Assembly (NCBI GenBank): GCA_019637805.1
Contig: JAHBVB010000002.1
Location: 852,981 to 916,980 of the forward strand
DNA from: Anaerolineales bacterium
Lineage (GTDB): Bacteria; Chloroflexota; Anaerolineae; Anaerolineales; UBA11579
Reading direction: 5' to 3'
Length of the DNA: 64,000 bases
This document shows positions 48,317 through 57,500 of this stretch, piece by piece. Under the pieces are notes generated by a model, which saw only the letters and a program-made list of their open reading frames with translations, was not told where the DNA came from and did no database searches. Position 1 is the first letter of the stretch, and each line of letters starts with the position of its first letter. A program made the translations under genes and the position numbers.

Positions 48317-48778
48317 TTATTTCTTTCTCCGGGCCGTTATCTGTGGCTGCTTGTAGAAGGTCAGGAGTTTTTCCGGCGGCGTCATTGCCACAGTCTCGCC
48401 GACAAGTTCCAATGGCAGATCAGCCAGTTTCTTGAAACGTACGCAGGATTTACCCATATCCAGCTTCTTGCCGCTGGCTTGGTAACGTTCCCTGAACCAC
48501 TTCTCCGCCGCTGCATCACTGTACACGCTGTTCAAGTACAAAGCCATATAATTTTTTTGCGAAGCCAACCCGACATGGCCAAGCGGCTGGCCATTGTACG
48601 TATCCGGGAAATCCTTCAGCGGGATGTAGTATGCGATCATGCCGTAGAGCATACCTTCCTCATAGCCGGCGGGCAGGTTGTCTAAAATAACCTGGCGAAC
48701 CGCGGAGATCGCCTCCCGGCGGCCTTCAGGCAATTCGTTGAGATACCCTTCCACGGTTGCCGCTTTGCTGCTGACCAT
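48317..48778 (-). CDS. DUF1801 domain protein
   Basis: The 153-residue protein has the DUF1801 (YdhG-like) pattern: V-E-G-Y-L-N-E-L-P-E-x-R, then Y-G-M-I-A-Y-Y-I-P, H-V-G-L-A-S-Q-K-N-Y-M-A-L-Y-L, and K-S-C-V-R-F-K. Some relatives act as iron chaperones (frataxin-like). Its function here is unknown. AAGGAGG ends 7 nt before ATG 48778, so the longer frame from 48808 is rejected. It diverges from glyA-gcvT. Confidence 0.85.
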   Translation of the reverse strand: MVSSKAATVEGYLNELPEGRREAISAVRQVILDNLPAGYEEGMLYGMIAYYIPLKDFPDTYNGQPLGHVGLASQKNYMALYLNSVYSDAAAEKWFRERYQASGKKLDMGKSCVRFKKLADLPLELVGETVAMTPPEKLLTFYKQPQITARRKK

Positions 48779-48836
48779 ACTGCACCTCCTTGTGAGTAGC
48801 CTCTCCATTATACAAAGCTGCAGCGCAGAGAAGCGT

Positions 48837-48842
48837 TACAAT
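48837..48842 (+). promoter_or_regulatory. -10 box of glyA-gcvT
   Basis: TACAAT ends 6 nt before ATG 48849. No ribosome binding site lies between them. Confidence 0.65.
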
Positions 48843-48848
48843 TCCGGC

Positions 48849-51800
48849 ATGCCTGCCAAAGACTTCCTTTTCCGTGGTTCCCTGGCCCAACTGGCCCCTG
48901 AAATTCATGAACTGACACAGCTTGAAGCTGAGCGCCAATACCGCCGGCTGATCCTGATTCCCAGCGAAAGCAGCGCACCCCTGGCCGTACGCGAGGCGCT
49001 TTCCTCCGCCTTCCAGAATATTTACGCCGAAGGGTATCCCGATGAAGACACACGCTGGATGCAGGAAGCCGAGATCATGGATTACCCGGCGCGCCTCAAC
49101 CACTACCGCCGTCATTCCGACCCGCGCTATTACAAGGGCGTCGAATACGCCAACCTGCTGGAAGCATTGGCCCGCCGGCGGGTGGCGGAAACCTTTGCCA
49201 CTGAGGAAGTCAGCGCGGACAAGCTGTATGTGAATGTGCAAGCGCTCTCCGGTGCGCCGGCCAACAACGCCGTGTACCACGCCCTGGTGCAACCCGGGGA
49301 CACGGTGATGGGCATGAACCTGCTGCACGGCGGGCACCTCTCGCACGGCTCGCCCGCCAATCGCTCCGGCAAGTATTACAACATCGTGCATTACACGGTG
49401 AACCCCGACACAGAAATGATCGATTATGAAGAGCTGGCCGAACTGGCCCTGCAGCACAAGCCACGCATGATCATTGGCGGCTTTTCATCCTATCCCTGGC
49501 CGGCGGACTGGGCCGCCCTGCGGCGCATCGCCGACTCGGTGGGCGCCCACCTGCTGGCGGATATCGCCCATGTGGCCGGCTTGGTAGCCGCCGGGGTCTA
49601 TCCATCCCCGGTGGGTCACGCGCACGTGGTCACCTCGACCACCCACAAGACGCTCAACGGCCCGCGCGGCGCCATCATCCTGACGACAGACAAAAAGCTG
49701 GCCGAAAAGATCGACCGGGCCGTGTTCCCCGGCGAGCAAGGCGGCCCGCACGTGAATGTATTTGCGGGGCTGGCCCTGACCTTCAAGATCGCCCAAAGCC
49801 CGGAATTTCAGGCGCTGCAAACCCAGGTGATCGCCAACTGTGTGGCGCTGAGCGACCAACTGCAGCAGCGCGGCTTCCGCATCCCCTTTGGCGGCACGCG
49901 CAGCCACCTGACCAACCTGGACTGCAAGAGCGTGGTAGGTCCGGATGGCACGACCCTCTCGGGCGACATGGCAGCGCGCATCCTGGACCTGGCTGGCATC
50001 GTGGTCAACCGCAACACCATTCCCGGCGACCGCTCCGCCTTCAATCCGTCCGGCGTGCGTTTGGGCACTTCCTGGGTAACCCAACGCGGCTTCAACGAAA
50101 AAGACAGCCGTGAGCTGGGCAACATCATCGCCGACCTGCTGCTGGCCTGCCGCCCCTACCGGGACCGCACACAGAGCAGCCTGAGCCAGCGCGCCAGGGT
50201 GGACTTTGCCTCGCTGTGGGACGCCAAGCTGCGCGTGCGCAAGCTGGCCGAAGCCGCCGGCATTGACTTCAAGCCCAGCCAGCACGGGTATCCCCATTTC
50301 TATTATCCGGATGACAAACCAGCCGGCCAAGCCGCCTGGGTCGGCCTGGAAATCAGCGGCCCGCAGGCTCAAAGCCTGCTAAACGTGGCCGTGGCCAATG
50401 ATATTGAAGCCGCCGGCCCCAAGAGCAACCTGGCGGTCACCCTGCCGACACCGATGGGCGAAGTCAACGCAGGGCTCAGCCGGCTGAGCGGCGGCCACTA
50501 CCTGCTGGCGGTGTCCAAGGCGGAGTTCAGCCTGGCCGCCGAGTGGCTGCGGGCGCTCTCCGACGGTTATGTGACCCTGGACGATCAAGACCTGACCCGC
50601 ACCGCGCCTGGCCCAGTGCTGGTGACCGAGAGCAAACGCAAGGTGGCGGCGCCCAAAGGAAAGCCAGCCCCGGCGCGCAAGCCCTTTGCGGTGCGCCAGC
50701 CCGCCTCCCCAACCAAGGCCTTGACTGACTTTGTCTGGCAAGCGCCGGTCGACCCGCCATTGAAGCGCACCAGGCTGCATGAAGTGCACCAAAGCCTGGG
50801 CGCCAAGCTGGTGCCCTTCGCCGGTTGGGATATGCCGCTGCGCTACAGCTCCGTGCGCGAGGAGCACCTGGCCGTGCGCCAGACCGCCGGCCTGTTTGAC
50901 GTCAGCCACATGGGTGTCTACGATGCGCGCGGCCCGCAGGCCGCCGCTTTTCTCGATTCGGTATGCGCCAACGACATCGCCGGGCTGCCCGTGGGCCTGT
51001 CGGTCTATACCCATTTCCTGGACCCTGACGGCGGCGTTATCGACGACCTGCTGGTCTATCGCTTGGCCGAGGAAGACTATCTGCTGGTGGTGAATGCCGG
51101 CAACGACGACAAGAACTGGGCCTGGCTCAACGCGGTGAAGGCGGGCGAAGTGTGTGTGGACCGCCAGCAGCCGGATGCGCAAGCCTTTGGCCGCGGCGTG
51201 GCGTTGCGCAACCTGCGCGCGACCAGCTCCGGCGCTGACCAGCGCGTGGACCTGGCCCTGCAAGGCCCCAACGCCCGCAAGATCTTGCTGGCCCTGGCCG
51301 CCCCGGCCGATAAGCCGCGGCTGCGCAAGCTGAGCCGCTTTGGCGTCACCCGCGCCCACTTGGCAGGGCTGGACCTGATCGTCTCACGCACCGGCTACAC
51401 CGGTGAGCAGTTCTCCTACGAGCTCTTCGTGCATCCCGACCAGGCCGTGGAGCTGTGGCACAGCCTATTCAAGGCCGGGGCCAAGCACGGCTTGCAGCCC
51501 ATCGGCCTGGGGGCGCGCGACTCACTGCGCATTGAGGCTGGTCTGCCCTTATACGGGCAGGAGCTGGCCGGGCCGCACAACCTCAGCCCGGCAGATGCCG
51601 GGTTCCGCAGCTTTGTGCAGACCAACAAGCCCTGGTTCATTGGGCGCGCCGCCTTCCTGGCGGCAGATGCCAAGCGCAAACGCGAAGTGCTGCGTTTCCA
51701 GTTCCCTCCCGGAGTGCGCATGGCCCACCAGGGCGACCCGGTAACCGACGCCGAGGGCAAACAGATTGGAGAAGTCACCAGCTGCTCACTGGACCAGTTC

Positions 51801-51941
51801 GGCACGCTCACTGGGCAGGCCTGGGTCGACAAGAAATACGGCAAAGAGGGCACGGCCATCTTCGTCCATCAGGGCATGCATGACAAGCCGCTGGCCGCGG
51901 ACGCCAAAGGCACCCAGGCCAGGGTGCTCAGCCGCTTCTAA
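48849..51941 (+). CDS. glyA-gcvT: Fused serine hydroxymethyltransferase / glycine cleavage T-protein (aminomethyltransferase)
   Basis: The 1030-residue protein joins two tetrahydrofolate enzymes. Residues 1 to about 460 are serine hydroxymethyltransferase, with the PLP lysine near 267 in S-T-T-H-K-T-L and the ending G-T-S-W-V-T-Q-R-G. Residues about 640-1030 are a full GcvT, from V-P-F-A-G-W-D-M-P-L-R-Y through D-V-S-H-M-G to the C-terminal barrel. Between them (about 495-600) lies a segment that mirrors the first half of GcvT: G-P-Q-A-x3-L-L-x4-A-N-D-I matches G-P-Q-A-x3-L-D-x3-A-N-D-I downstream. A Lys/Pro linker follows. Coupling serine-glycine exchange with glycine cleavage in one chain is inferred. 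The start fits a leaderless mRNA. Confidence 0.9.
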   Translation: MPAKDFLFRGSLAQLAPEIHELTQLEAERQYRRLILIPSESSAPLAVREALSSAFQNIYAEGYPDEDTRWMQEAEIMDYPARLNHYRRHSDPRYYKGVEYANLLEALARRRVAETFATEEVSADKLYVNVQALSGAPANNAVYHALVQPGDTVMGMNLLHGGHLSHGSPANRSGKYYNIVHYTVNPDTEMIDYEELAELALQHKPRMIIGGFSSYPWPADWAALRRIADSVGAHLLADIAHVAGLVAAGVYPSPVGHAHVVTSTTHKTLNGPRGAIILTTDKKLAEKIDRAVFPGEQGGPHVNVFAGLALTFKIAQSPEFQALQTQVIANCVALSDQLQQRGFRIPFGGTRSHLTNLDCKSVVGPDGTTLSGDMAARILDLAGIVVNRNTIPGDRSAFNPSGVRLGTSWVTQRGFNEKDSRELGNIIADLLLACRPYRDRTQSSLSQRARVDFASLWDAKLRVRKLAEAAGIDFKPSQHGYPHFYYPDDKPAGQAAWVGLEISGPQAQSLLNVAVANDIEAAGPKSNLAVTLPTPMGEVNAGLSRLSGGHYLLAVSKAEFSLAAEWLRALSDGYVTLDDQDLTRTAPGPVLVTESKRKVAAPKGKPAPARKPFAVRQPASPTKALTDFVWQAPVDPPLKRTRLHEVHQSLGAKLVPFAGWDMPLRYSSVREEHLAVRQTAGLFDVSHMGVYDARGPQAAAFLDSVCANDIAGLPVGLSVYTHFLDPDGGVIDDLLVYRLAEEDYLLVVNAGNDDKNWAWLNAVKAGEVCVDRQQPDAQAFGRGVALRNLRATSSGADQRVDLALQGPNARKILLALAAPADKPRLRKLSRFGVTRAHLAGLDLIVSRTGYTGEQFSYELFVHPDQAVELWHSLFKAGAKHGLQPIGLGARDSLRIEAGLPLYGQELAGPHNLSPADAGFRSFVQTNKPWFIGRAAFLAADAKRKREVLRFQFPPGVRMAHQGDPVTDAEGKQIGEVTSCSLDQFGTLTGQAWVDKKYGKEGTAIFVHQGMHDKPLAADAKGTQARVLSRF

Positions 51942-51949
51942 TCGTCAAG

Positions 51950-52929
51950 CTAACCCGCTTCTGCGATGATGCTCTGCACTTCAGCGAGTTGCTCCGCGCT
52001 CAACGGGCCGAGAGCCATCGCAGCGGCGTTCTCCTGCACTTGGGCCGCTGAACGGAAGCCGGGGATCGGCACCATGCGCTCATCCAGCGCCCAAATGTAA
52101 GCCAGCGAAGCCTGCGCCAGACTGTGACCCTTGGCGCTGAGCGCAGTGCGCACCGCTTCCAGCTGCCGCAGACGTTTGGCACCGGGACCTTCTTTGAAGC
52201 TCAGGCTGTGACGAATATCATCTGCAGGAAAGCTGGAGTCCGCAGCGAACTTGCCGGTCAGCACCCCGCGATTGAGCGGACTCTTGTTGATGCCGCCCAG
52301 GTTGAACTCCGCGCACACGGCGCGGATGCCGGGATTGTCGTGATACACATTCAGGTCGAATTGGTTGGAGGTGCAGTGTTCGCCAGCCGCAAAGATGCGG
52401 GCGCGCTCGGCGTCGTCCGTGCTCCAGCCGTACCAGCGGATCTTGCCTTCGGCCACCAACTGCTCTCCAGCACCTCCATCACTTCAGGGGCTTTCGCCAT
52501 GTCATAGCTGCCGTCATGCAGCTGGTAAATGTCGATGTAATCGGTATCCAAGCGGCGCAGGCTGTTCTCACAGTCGGCGCGCAGATTGGCCAGGATCTGG
52601 TCTGGCGCGGCGCTGATCTGGCGCTGGGCTTCATCTACCAGGAAGCCGAATTTGGTGGCGATCACCACCTGCTCGCGTTTGCCTTGCAGCGCGCGGCCCA
52701 ATAAGCGCTCACTGTGGCCGGCGCCGTAATTGGCGGCAGTATCAAAAAAGGTGATGCCGGCGTCCAGCCCAGCCTGAATGGCGTGCAGCGATTCGGCGTC
52801 GTCCACCTGCCCCCAGCCCGCCTGGATAACCTGCGCCCCGTTGTGTAGCGTCCAGGGGCCGCCTATGGCCCAGCAGCCCAACCCCAACGCGCTGACCTGC
52901 AACCCGCTCTTGCCCAGTGTTCGTTTCAT
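51950..52929 (-). pseudogene. Aldo/keto reductase split by a frameshift
   Basis: The first 158 residues (start 52929, AAGGAA before the ATG) read M-K-R-T-L-G-K-S-G-L-Q-V-S-A-L-G-L-G-C-W, with F-F-D-T-A-A-N-Y-G and L-D-T-D-Y-I-D-I-Y-Q-L-H. After E-V-M-E-V-L-E the frame is lost near 52460-52468. The remainder continues in another frame as L-V-A-E-G-K-I-R-W-Y-G-W-S-T-D-D, down to the stop at 51950. A single missing base in a GAGGAG-like run explains it. Together the two parts equal a normal AKR of about 325 residues. It may be a true pseudogene or an assembly error. Confidence 0.82.
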
Positions 52930-53061
52930 CCGGTTCCTTCTTTCTTTAAAGCCAAGCCATTTTTGTAGATAGGCAATAATAACTGCCCCAAACGAGATGC
53001 GCTGAGAAGCGATAACCCCAGCAAGTGTTCAGCCTAGCACGCTAGCCGAGCCGCAGAAACT

Positions 53062-53085
53062 GGGGCATACTTTCGGGTATGCCCC
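53062..53085 (+). repeat. Palindrome over the start codon of the M1 peptidase gene
   Basis: GGGGCATAC and GTATGCCCC, 9-bp perfect arms around TTTCGG. The ATG at 53079 lies in the right arm. Confidence 0.5.
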
Positions 53086-54602
53086 TACGCGTTAAACTCA
53101 CCGCCCTGACTGCCATGCTGATCTTCGCCAGCCTGGCCTGCAACACCGCCACCAGCATGCTGGCCGAACTGCTGGCAGTGCGCGACGTGGATGCTACCGT
53201 CGCCACGCAAACCAGCCCACCCCGCCCCACGGCGGAACTTACCACCCCGCCCAACCCGCACCCCGGGCCGGTGGGCCTGGGGGATGTGTACTATGCCGAG
53301 CTGGGCAATGGCGGCTACGATGTGCGCCATTACCATCTCGTGCTGGATGTGGACGTGCTGGATAACTTCGTCCGCGGTTTGGCCCATATCCAACTGACGG
53401 CAACGCAACGCCTGAGCAGCCTGAACCTGGAGCTGTACGAACTGCAAGTGGATGAGGTGCGTGTCAACGGCGAACGTGCCGAATTTCACCGGCAGGGGGT
53501 TGAGATGACGATCTTCCTGCCGCTGCCCGCCGACATGGGCGACAAGCTGCTGGTCGAGGTCCTCTACCAGGGCCGCCCAGGCGAGAGCCGGGATGACCTG
53601 CCACAGTATTCGCAGGGCTGGATCAACTACGGCCACGGGATCCTGGTAGCCGGGGAACCGACCGGCGCGTCCACCTGGTACCCAGTCAATGAACACCCCT
53701 CAGACAAGGCCACCTACAGCTACAGCGTTACCGTGGACGCCAGGTACGATGTGGCTGCCAACGGTTTGCTGACCGGCGTGGAGCAGAGCAACGGACACAG
53801 CACCTATCACTGGGCGATCGCCGACCCTATTGCGCCCTATCTGACCACGCTGGGCATCGCCGAATTTGATCTGGAAGAAAGCCGCAGCTCAGACGGCCTG
53901 CTGATCCGCAATTACTTTGGCTCGGGCGTGAGCCGAGAAGTGCGCAACGATTTCGCCCGCACGGCGGAAATGCTGGACTATTTCGAGGGCTTGTTCGGCC
54001 CCTACCCTTACGAGGCTTACGGCGTGGTGGTGCACGATATGCCGCTGAACTTCGCTTTGGAGACTGCCACGTTGTCCGTGTTTGGCAACAGCTTCACCGA
54101 TGAGTATGTGGTGGTGCATGAGTTGGCCCATCATTGGTTCGGCAACGCGGTAGGGCTGAAGCAGTGGCAGGATATCTGGCTGAATGAGGGCTTTGCCACT
54201 TACGCCAGCGACCTGTGGAACGAACACACCGATGGCCGCCCAGCCATGGAGCGCAACATCCGCTCCACCTATGAAAGTCTGGCCGCCTATGCCGCCTACA
54301 ACCAGAGCTTTACCGGTGACCCGGGGGCCAACTGGCTGTTTGATTACGCCAGCGTCTATGCGCGCGGCGGCCTGGTGCTGCACGCCCTGCGACTGGAGAT
54401 TGGCGATCAGGCTTTCTTCGAGACGCTGCGCACTTACACGACGCGCTTTGGCGGCGGCAATGCCAGCACGGCAGACTTCATCGCCACCACCGAAGAGGTG
54501 GCCGGGCGGGATCTGGGCGCTTTCTTCGATGCCTGGCTGTATCAGCTCGAGTTGCCAGACATCCCCCAGATGGGTCTGTACGCCGCCGATTACCAAGAAT
54601 AA
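53079..54602 (+). CDS. M1 family zinc metallopeptidase, secreted or lipid-anchored
   Basis: The 507-residue protein has a signal sequence ending A-S-L-A-C near residue 24, which may be a lipoprotein site although it is not a perfect lipobox. A Thr/Pro spacer and an M1 N-terminal beta domain follow. The catalytic domain carries H-E-L-A-H-H-W-F-G-N with the third zinc ligand in W-L-N-E-G-F-A-T-Y. The usual G-x-M-E-N exopeptidase motif is altered to A-L-E-T. The large C-terminal helical domain of full aminopeptidases is missing, as in other short M1 members. No clear ribosome binding site is seen. Confidence 0.88.
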   Translation: MPLRVKLTALTAMLIFASLACNTATSMLAELLAVRDVDATVATQTSPPRPTAELTTPPNPHPGPVGLGDVYYAELGNGGYDVRHYHLVLDVDVLDNFVRGLAHIQLTATQRLSSLNLELYELQVDEVRVNGERAEFHRQGVEMTIFLPLPADMGDKLLVEVLYQGRPGESRDDLPQYSQGWINYGHGILVAGEPTGASTWYPVNEHPSDKATYSYSVTVDARYDVAANGLLTGVEQSNGHSTYHWAIADPIAPYLTTLGIAEFDLEESRSSDGLLIRNYFGSGVSREVRNDFARTAEMLDYFEGLFGPYPYEAYGVVVHDMPLNFALETATLSVFGNSFTDEYVVVHELAHHWFGNAVGLKQWQDIWLNEGFATYASDLWNEHTDGRPAMERNIRSTYESLAAYAAYNQSFTGDPGANWLFDYASVYARGGLVLHALRLEIGDQAFFETLRTYTTRFGGGNASTADFIATTEEVAGRDLGAFFDAWLYQLELPDIPQMGLYAADYQE

Positions 54603-54630
54603 ACCCGCCAACGGGCTAACCCAGGCTGGC

Positions 54631-55278
54631 CTAGCTTTCGGGGAAGACCACGTCGTCTTTGCCGGAGAGTTTCTCCAGGATCTTTTCGCTGACCAAGTCC
54701 AGGTGCTGAGGGCGTTTGACGAAGTCCAGATCGCCCGAGGGCACGGTCAGCACCGGGCACAGGTCGAAGTCCGCCATCCACTCCCAGTAAAAGCGATCGA
54801 GCAGATCGAGGTACTCACGACTGATGCCGGTTTCCATGGCGCGACCGCGCAGGCGAATACGCTCCAGCAGAGCGTCCACCGGGGCGCGCAGGTAGACCAG
54901 CAGGTCCGGCTTGGGCAGGTGATCAATCACCAGGTTGTAGACGCGGCGGTAGGTGTCCAGGTCTTCGTCGTTGAGGTTGCCCAGCTCGTTGAGCGCCCGG
55001 GCAAAGATGTGATAGTCCTCATAGATGCTGCGGTCCAGAATGTAGGACTGAGCGGCCTGGTGGGCGGCGATGTGCTGCTCAGAGCGCTGGCCCAGCAAGA
55101 AGACCTGCAGGTGGAAGGCCCAGTTGCGCATATCGCCGTAGAATTTGCCCAGGTAGGGATTCTTCTCGATGGTCTCGAAACCGGAAGACCAGCTGAGCTT
55201 TTCGCTCAGTTTTTTGGTGAGGGAAGTTTTGCCGGCCCCAATATTCCCGGCGACAATGACAAGACGTTTGGCGGCCAT
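54631..55278 (-). CDS. Deoxynucleoside kinase
   Basis: The 215-residue protein belongs to the dNK/dGK/dAK family, which phosphorylates deoxynucleosides for salvage. The P-loop is G-N-I-G-A-G-K-T-S-L. The D-R-S motif lies in I-L-D-R-S-I-Y-E-D. An Arg-rich LID region R-I-R-L-R-G-R follows. Base preference cannot be read from sequence. It is a single gene whose start has only a weak AGGA upstream. It fits the ribonucleotide reductase genes nearby as part of DNA-precursor supply. Confidence 0.9.
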   Translation of the reverse strand: MAAKRLVIVAGNIGAGKTSLTKKLSEKLSWSSGFETIEKNPYLGKFYGDMRNWAFHLQVFLLGQRSEQHIAAHQAAQSYILDRSIYEDYHIFARALNELGNLNDEDLDTYRRVYNLVIDHLPKPDLLVYLRAPVDALLERIRLRGRAMETGISREYLDLLDRFYWEWMADFDLCPVLTVPSGDLDFVKRPQHLDLVSEKILEKLSGKDDVVFPES

Positions 55279-55330
55279 GCGGCTATTTTCCTACAGAATC
55301 GGTTATCTCACCGATCAAAGTTGGCGAAGG

Positions 55331-55801
55331 TCAGGGAGTTGCCCGAGCAGCGGCGGCTTGCTGGGCACGGCGCATGACCGCAACTGCGATCAGGCCGAGC
55401 AGCGCGCCGCTCAGGGCGATGATCACCAGGGCAATACCCAGCAAACTCTCGTAGTTGGCTTCTGGCTGGAAGAGGCGCATGAGTGCGGCATAGGGGAAAT
55501 GCAAGGTCAGCGGCAGCAGCCAGCCTGCCAGGGCCGCCCACAGATATAGCCAGCCGGAGTGCAGACGCTGGCCCAGGCGGTACACCACGGCGACCAGAAG
55601 CGGCGTGGTGATGAGCACTTGCAGCGTTTGAATACCGAGAAAGGCCAAGCTGCCCGCCCAAGGCCGTGCCAGGTCCACGCCTAGCGGGGCCAGCAAATAC
55701 ATGGCGCCGAGGAACATGACCATCAGCAAGCCGATCCCGAGGGGCATGAGCCACTGCAGCAGGAATGAAAAGAACAGCGTCCACCAGAACGAAGAGCGCA
55801 T
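55331..55801 (-). CDS. Hypothetical four-helix membrane protein
   Basis: The 156-residue protein has about four membrane segments, near residues 8-40, 50-72, 82-102 and 120-143, and a short basic, Ala-rich C-terminus. It is not recognised. GGGAGG lies 8 nt before the ATG. An ATTATATAAT sequence at 55841-55850 offers -10 boxes on both strands for this gene and the diverging one. Confidence 0.6.
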   Translation of the reverse strand: MRSSFWWTLFFSFLLQWLMPLGIGLLMVMFLGAMYLLAPLGVDLARPWAGSLAFLGIQTLQVLITTPLLVAVVYRLGQRLHSGWLYLWAALAGWLLPLTLHFPYAALMRLFQPEANYESLLGIALVIIALSGALLGLIAVAVMRRAQQAAAARATP

Positions 55802-55867
55802 ACTGCAACCTCCCGCTTTTTATGAGAACTGGATGGTGAACATTATATAATGGGGCAAGGAGCCGCG

Positions 55868-56485
55868 ATGAGCGCTGAGAAACAACCTTTCCTGCAATCC
55901 CGTTACGCTTTAGCGGGGGCCGTGGCTGGCGCTGCGGGGTTTGGAACTTTTCTGATCATCCACCACTTTTTGATCATGCCGATTTGGTTCATTGCCGGGT
56001 TCGGGATCGTGGTGGCGATCCCCACCGGCCTGCTGGTGGGCTGGGCCTTTGAGGCCATGCAGGCCCGCCTGCCCCGCAACCCGTATCTGGCGATCATGAT
56101 CTTCTCGACCCTGCTGACTCTGGTACTGGCGGCCTCTTTTGTGGTGAGCAGTTGGCAGCGGCCGCTGACCGACTTGCTTTTCGGTGGCAACCGGGTTTTG
56201 CCCGGGTTTGAGGCCGAGCTGGCTTCACGCTTTGCCATAGATCTGTTCCTGGTCTCCGCGCTGAGCGGTGCGGCGCTGGGCTGGTTGCTGGGCCGCAGCA
56301 AGCAAGCCGTCGGGCGCATGACGGTTGCCGCCCTGGCTTTTGCCGCCGGCCCGGGACACAACGTGCCGGTCTTCCCCAACACCAGTGGCGCAGCTACCAT
56401 GTGGATTCTGACCCTTGGGACTATTTTGGCAGCGGCGTTAAGCTTTGGCACAGTGCTATGGTTGGCGAATCGCAAAAAATCCTAG
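55868..56485 (+). CDS. Hypothetical membrane protein
   Basis: The 205-residue protein has about five membrane segments, near residues 13-33, 37-60, 75-98, 122-143 and 175-198. It is not recognised. The start at 55868 (MSAEKQPFLQ) is chosen over 55850 because AAGGAG lies 6 nt upstream of it. It ends 68 nt before the next lipoprotein gene, which has its own promoter. Confidence 0.6.
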   Translation: MSAEKQPFLQSRYALAGAVAGAAGFGTFLIIHHFLIMPIWFIAGFGIVVAIPTGLLVGWAFEAMQARLPRNPYLAIMIFSTLLTLVLAASFVVSSWQRPLTDLLFGGNRVLPGFEAELASRFAIDLFLVSALSGAALGWLLGRSKQAVGRMTVAALAFAAGPGHNVPVFPNTSGAATMWILTLGTILAAALSFGTVLWLANRKKS

Positions 56486-56553
56486 CCGCCACCGACGACT
56501 TGCTGTTTTCACCATACTTGAGGGAGTTTATACTAGTACCTAGAGGTGCTGTG

Positions 56554-57378
56554 ATGATCATACGAGTTTCTGTTACCCTCCTGCTTGCTTTGGCCCTGGC
56601 CGCCTGCGGCGCCAGCCAAACCGGTCCGGATATTGAGATTATCGCCACGGACGTGGCGGGCACGCTGCAAGCAGCCTCCACCAATACGGCCGCGGCAGCC
56701 AGCCCAACCAGCGAACCGGAACCGAGCGCCACCACGGCGCCCCCCACCCCGATCCCCAGCAACACGCCGGAAAGCAACCGCATCAATTTCTCCACAGGAG
56801 CCACGCAGGGCACGGTGACCGGGCAGGTGCAAGCCAACCAGACCCGCAGCTATATGGCCGGCGCGGCCCAAAACCAGATCATGATTGCGCAGCTATTCAC
56901 CCCGGCCGGCAACGCGGTGCTGGAGGTCGTGGGGGCGGATGGCACAGTGCAGCTGCCAGCGTCGCGCGGCTGGAATTCGTTCCGCAGCCTGCTGCCCAAG
57001 ACACAGGACTACGAGTTCCGTGTAGTGGGCGGGAACAGCACCCAAGACTTCACCCTGAGTGTGACCTTTGCCGTGCCAGTACGCTTTGCCTCGGGCGCAA
57101 GCAGCGCAACCTATGATGGCCGCACGGCGGATGGCAACCCTGTGACTTATACGGTGTACGCCCAGGCCAATCAGGATCTGTATGTGACTCTGAACACCAA
57201 TTCCAGCGATGCGGCGCTGACGGTCTGGGGCTTTGATACGGGCACGCCCTATGTGCGGGCGCAAAACGGCGTGACGAATTACAGCCTGGACCTGCCGCAA
57301 ACACAGTTTTACATCATCGAAGTGGTGCCGCAAGCTGGACGTGTGGTCGATTACCAGATCAAAATTGAAGTGAAGTAG
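56554..57378 (+). CDS. Lipoprotein of unknown function
   Basis: The 274-residue protein has a lipoprotein signal ending L-A-A-C near residue 18. A Thr/Ala/Pro spacer runs to about residue 75. Two beta-rich domains of about 100 residues follow; each resembles a bacterial pre-peptidase-type (PPC) domain (G-x-V-x-G-Q-V-Q-A-N-Q-T-R-S-Y and later T-Y-T-V-Y-A-Q-A-N-Q-D-L-Y-V-T-L). It should sit outside the cell membrane. TATACT (56529-56534) is the probable -10 box and AGAGGTG lies before the ATG, so this gene has a leader. Confidence 0.7.
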   Translation: MIIRVSVTLLLALALAACGASQTGPDIEIIATDVAGTLQAASTNTAAAASPTSEPEPSATTAPPTPIPSNTPESNRINFSTGATQGTVTGQVQANQTRSYMAGAAQNQIMIAQLFTPAGNAVLEVVGADGTVQLPASRGWNSFRSLLPKTQDYEFRVVGGNSTQDFTLSVTFAVPVRFASGASSATYDGRTADGNPVTYTVYAQANQDLYVTLNTNSSDAALTVWGFDTGTPYVRAQNGVTNYSLDLPQTQFYIIEVVPQAGRVVDYQIKIEVK

Positions 57379-57452
57379 CCATTCAGTAAGCGATGCTACA
57401 AGGGCGCATAGCCGTGCGCCCCAACGGAAAACTCCAAAAGAAGGGTTGTACA

Positions 57453-57488
57453 AAAAAAAGAGGCGGCCAATTGGCCGCCTCTTTCTTT
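57453..57488. terminator. Bidirectional terminator between two lipoprotein genes
   Basis: AAAGAGGCGGCCAA and TTGGCCGCCTCTTT form a 14-bp perfect palindrome with A and T runs. Confidence 0.93.
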
Positions 57489-57500
57489 GAGGTTCTACCG

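Noticed and set aside
48067..48435. Plus-strand frame of 122 residues starting on the ZIP stop codon
   Set aside because: It overlaps the DUF1801 gene by 119 nt on the other strand, has no recognisable domain and its composition is that of a chance frame.
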